From Devosia indica (GTDB lineage Bacteria > Pseudomonadota > Alphaproteobacteria > Rhizobiales > Devosiaceae): a DNA stretch of 64,000 nucleotides. The notes beneath the pieces were generated by a model. That model had not been told where the DNA came from. It was given only the letters and a program-made list of their open reading frames with translations, and searched no databases. The stretch covers positions 1-64,000 of the forward strand of contig NZ_PYVZ01000015.1 of NCBI RefSeq assembly GCF_003056405.1. Direction: 5' to 3'. Below, one piece after another: positions 63,766 to 64,000 of the stretch; the first letter of the stretch is position 1, and the number at the start of each line of letters is the position of its first letter. The position numbers and the translations under genes were made by a program.

Positions 63766-64000
63766 ATGCGATTCTCCGTGGCTCAAGGTTACATGACCAG
63801 AGGCAATGGCCACATTTCGAGCGATGACGTCCCAATGCCCCACGGTTATTCGACTGGGATTGAGAACGGCTACTCCGTCTATCTGAACTACTTCGACCGA
63901 ATGGTTCAGTCGTTGACCAGCAGAGGCGTCGAAGTTTTCGTTTATCAGTTTCCATGGCCGGAGCAGCGAAGGGACGAGCCTGGTTTTCAAGAGGTTCTGG
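63766..64000 (+). CDS. Hypothetical protein, 5' part, running off the window
   Basis: An open frame from ATG 63766 to the right edge (78 codons, no stop). In-frame GTG 63688 and TTG 63682 would extend it upstream to a stop at 63661. The text is protein-like: SVAQGYMTRGNGHISSDD, GIENGYSVYLNYFDRMVQSL and SRGVEVFVYQFPWPEQRRDE. The last part is reminiscent of SGNH-like or DltD-like proteins but too short to assign. No ribosome site is clear. Confidence 0.5.
   Translation, partial: MRFSVAQGYMTRGNGHISSDDVPMPHGYSTGIENGYSVYLNYFDRMVQSLTSRGVEVFVYQFPWPEQRRDEPGFQEVL

Overview
The window is high-GC DNA (except a few short AT-richer stretches) that reads as an alphaproteobacterium of the order Hyphomicrobiales. 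Pointers are a Usg-family protein, PhaF/PhaG antiporter subunits, a CIRCE-controlled groESL pair, a ROSE-like leader before a small heat-shock gene, and a large set of sugar ABC importers with LacI/ROK regulators. A Devosia-like lineage is my guess from the overall flavour; nothing here proves the genus.

Region 1 (1-2.7 kb) has the end of a cation/proton antiporter operon, ptsN, a decayed stretch, a tyrosine recombinase broken by an in-frame amber codon just before its catalytic tail, a 39-nt palindrome and usg. Region 2 (2.7-15.9 kb) is a stress-tolerance block on one strand. It holds groES-groEL, a NEW3-domain protein with an ABC exporter, a GT4 glycosyltransferase with a glycogen-debranching-type enzyme, two small heat-shock proteins, an NDUFS4-like protein, an RNA polymerase omega-like protein, an SPW membrane protein, a DegP-type protease and the broken N-terminus of an ftsH copy. 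With the dead integrase at its left edge it looks like a heat/proteostasis island. Region 3 (15.9-18.6 kb, minus strand) is a c-di-GMP group: an intact receiver-EAL protein, a protein that looks like a degenerate GGDEF-EAL, and a small overlapping gene.

Region 4 (18.7-53.4 kb) is four carbohydrate uptake loci in a row. Locus A (18.7-30.2 kb): ROK regulator coupled to a signal-less copy of the periplasmic binding protein, then isomerase, binding protein, dehydrogenase, RbsA-type ATPase and RbsC-type permease, followed by two secreted hydrolases with duplicated 112-nt leaders. Locus B (30.3-38.2 kb): a winged-helix protein fused to a solute-binding domain, then isomerase, binding protein, two permeases, a zinc dehydrogenase and an ATPase. 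Locus C (38.3-46.3 kb): LacI regulator with paired operators, dehydrogenase, Tat-type binding protein, permeases, ATPase and a GH51 arabinofuranosidase. Locus D (46.8-53.4 kb, minus strand): LacI regulator, binding protein, permeases, a five-bladed-propeller glycosidase and an ATPase. Stem-loops lie just downstream of all four binding-protein genes.

Region 5 (53.6-64 kb) is accessory and the most novel part. A tightly overlapping three-gene unit encodes a small secreted Cys protein, a membrane-anchored protein and a 1607-residue exported CHAT (caspase-like) protein with peptidoglycan-binding and PAN domains. After a palindrome-rich gap comes a second unit: a GIY-YIG/DUF4357-like protein, a soluble FtsH-like AAA+/M41 zinc protease and a DUF6634-like protein. 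The window ends in a possible transposase remnant and a gene that runs off the edge. I saw no rRNA, tRNA or CRISPR array.
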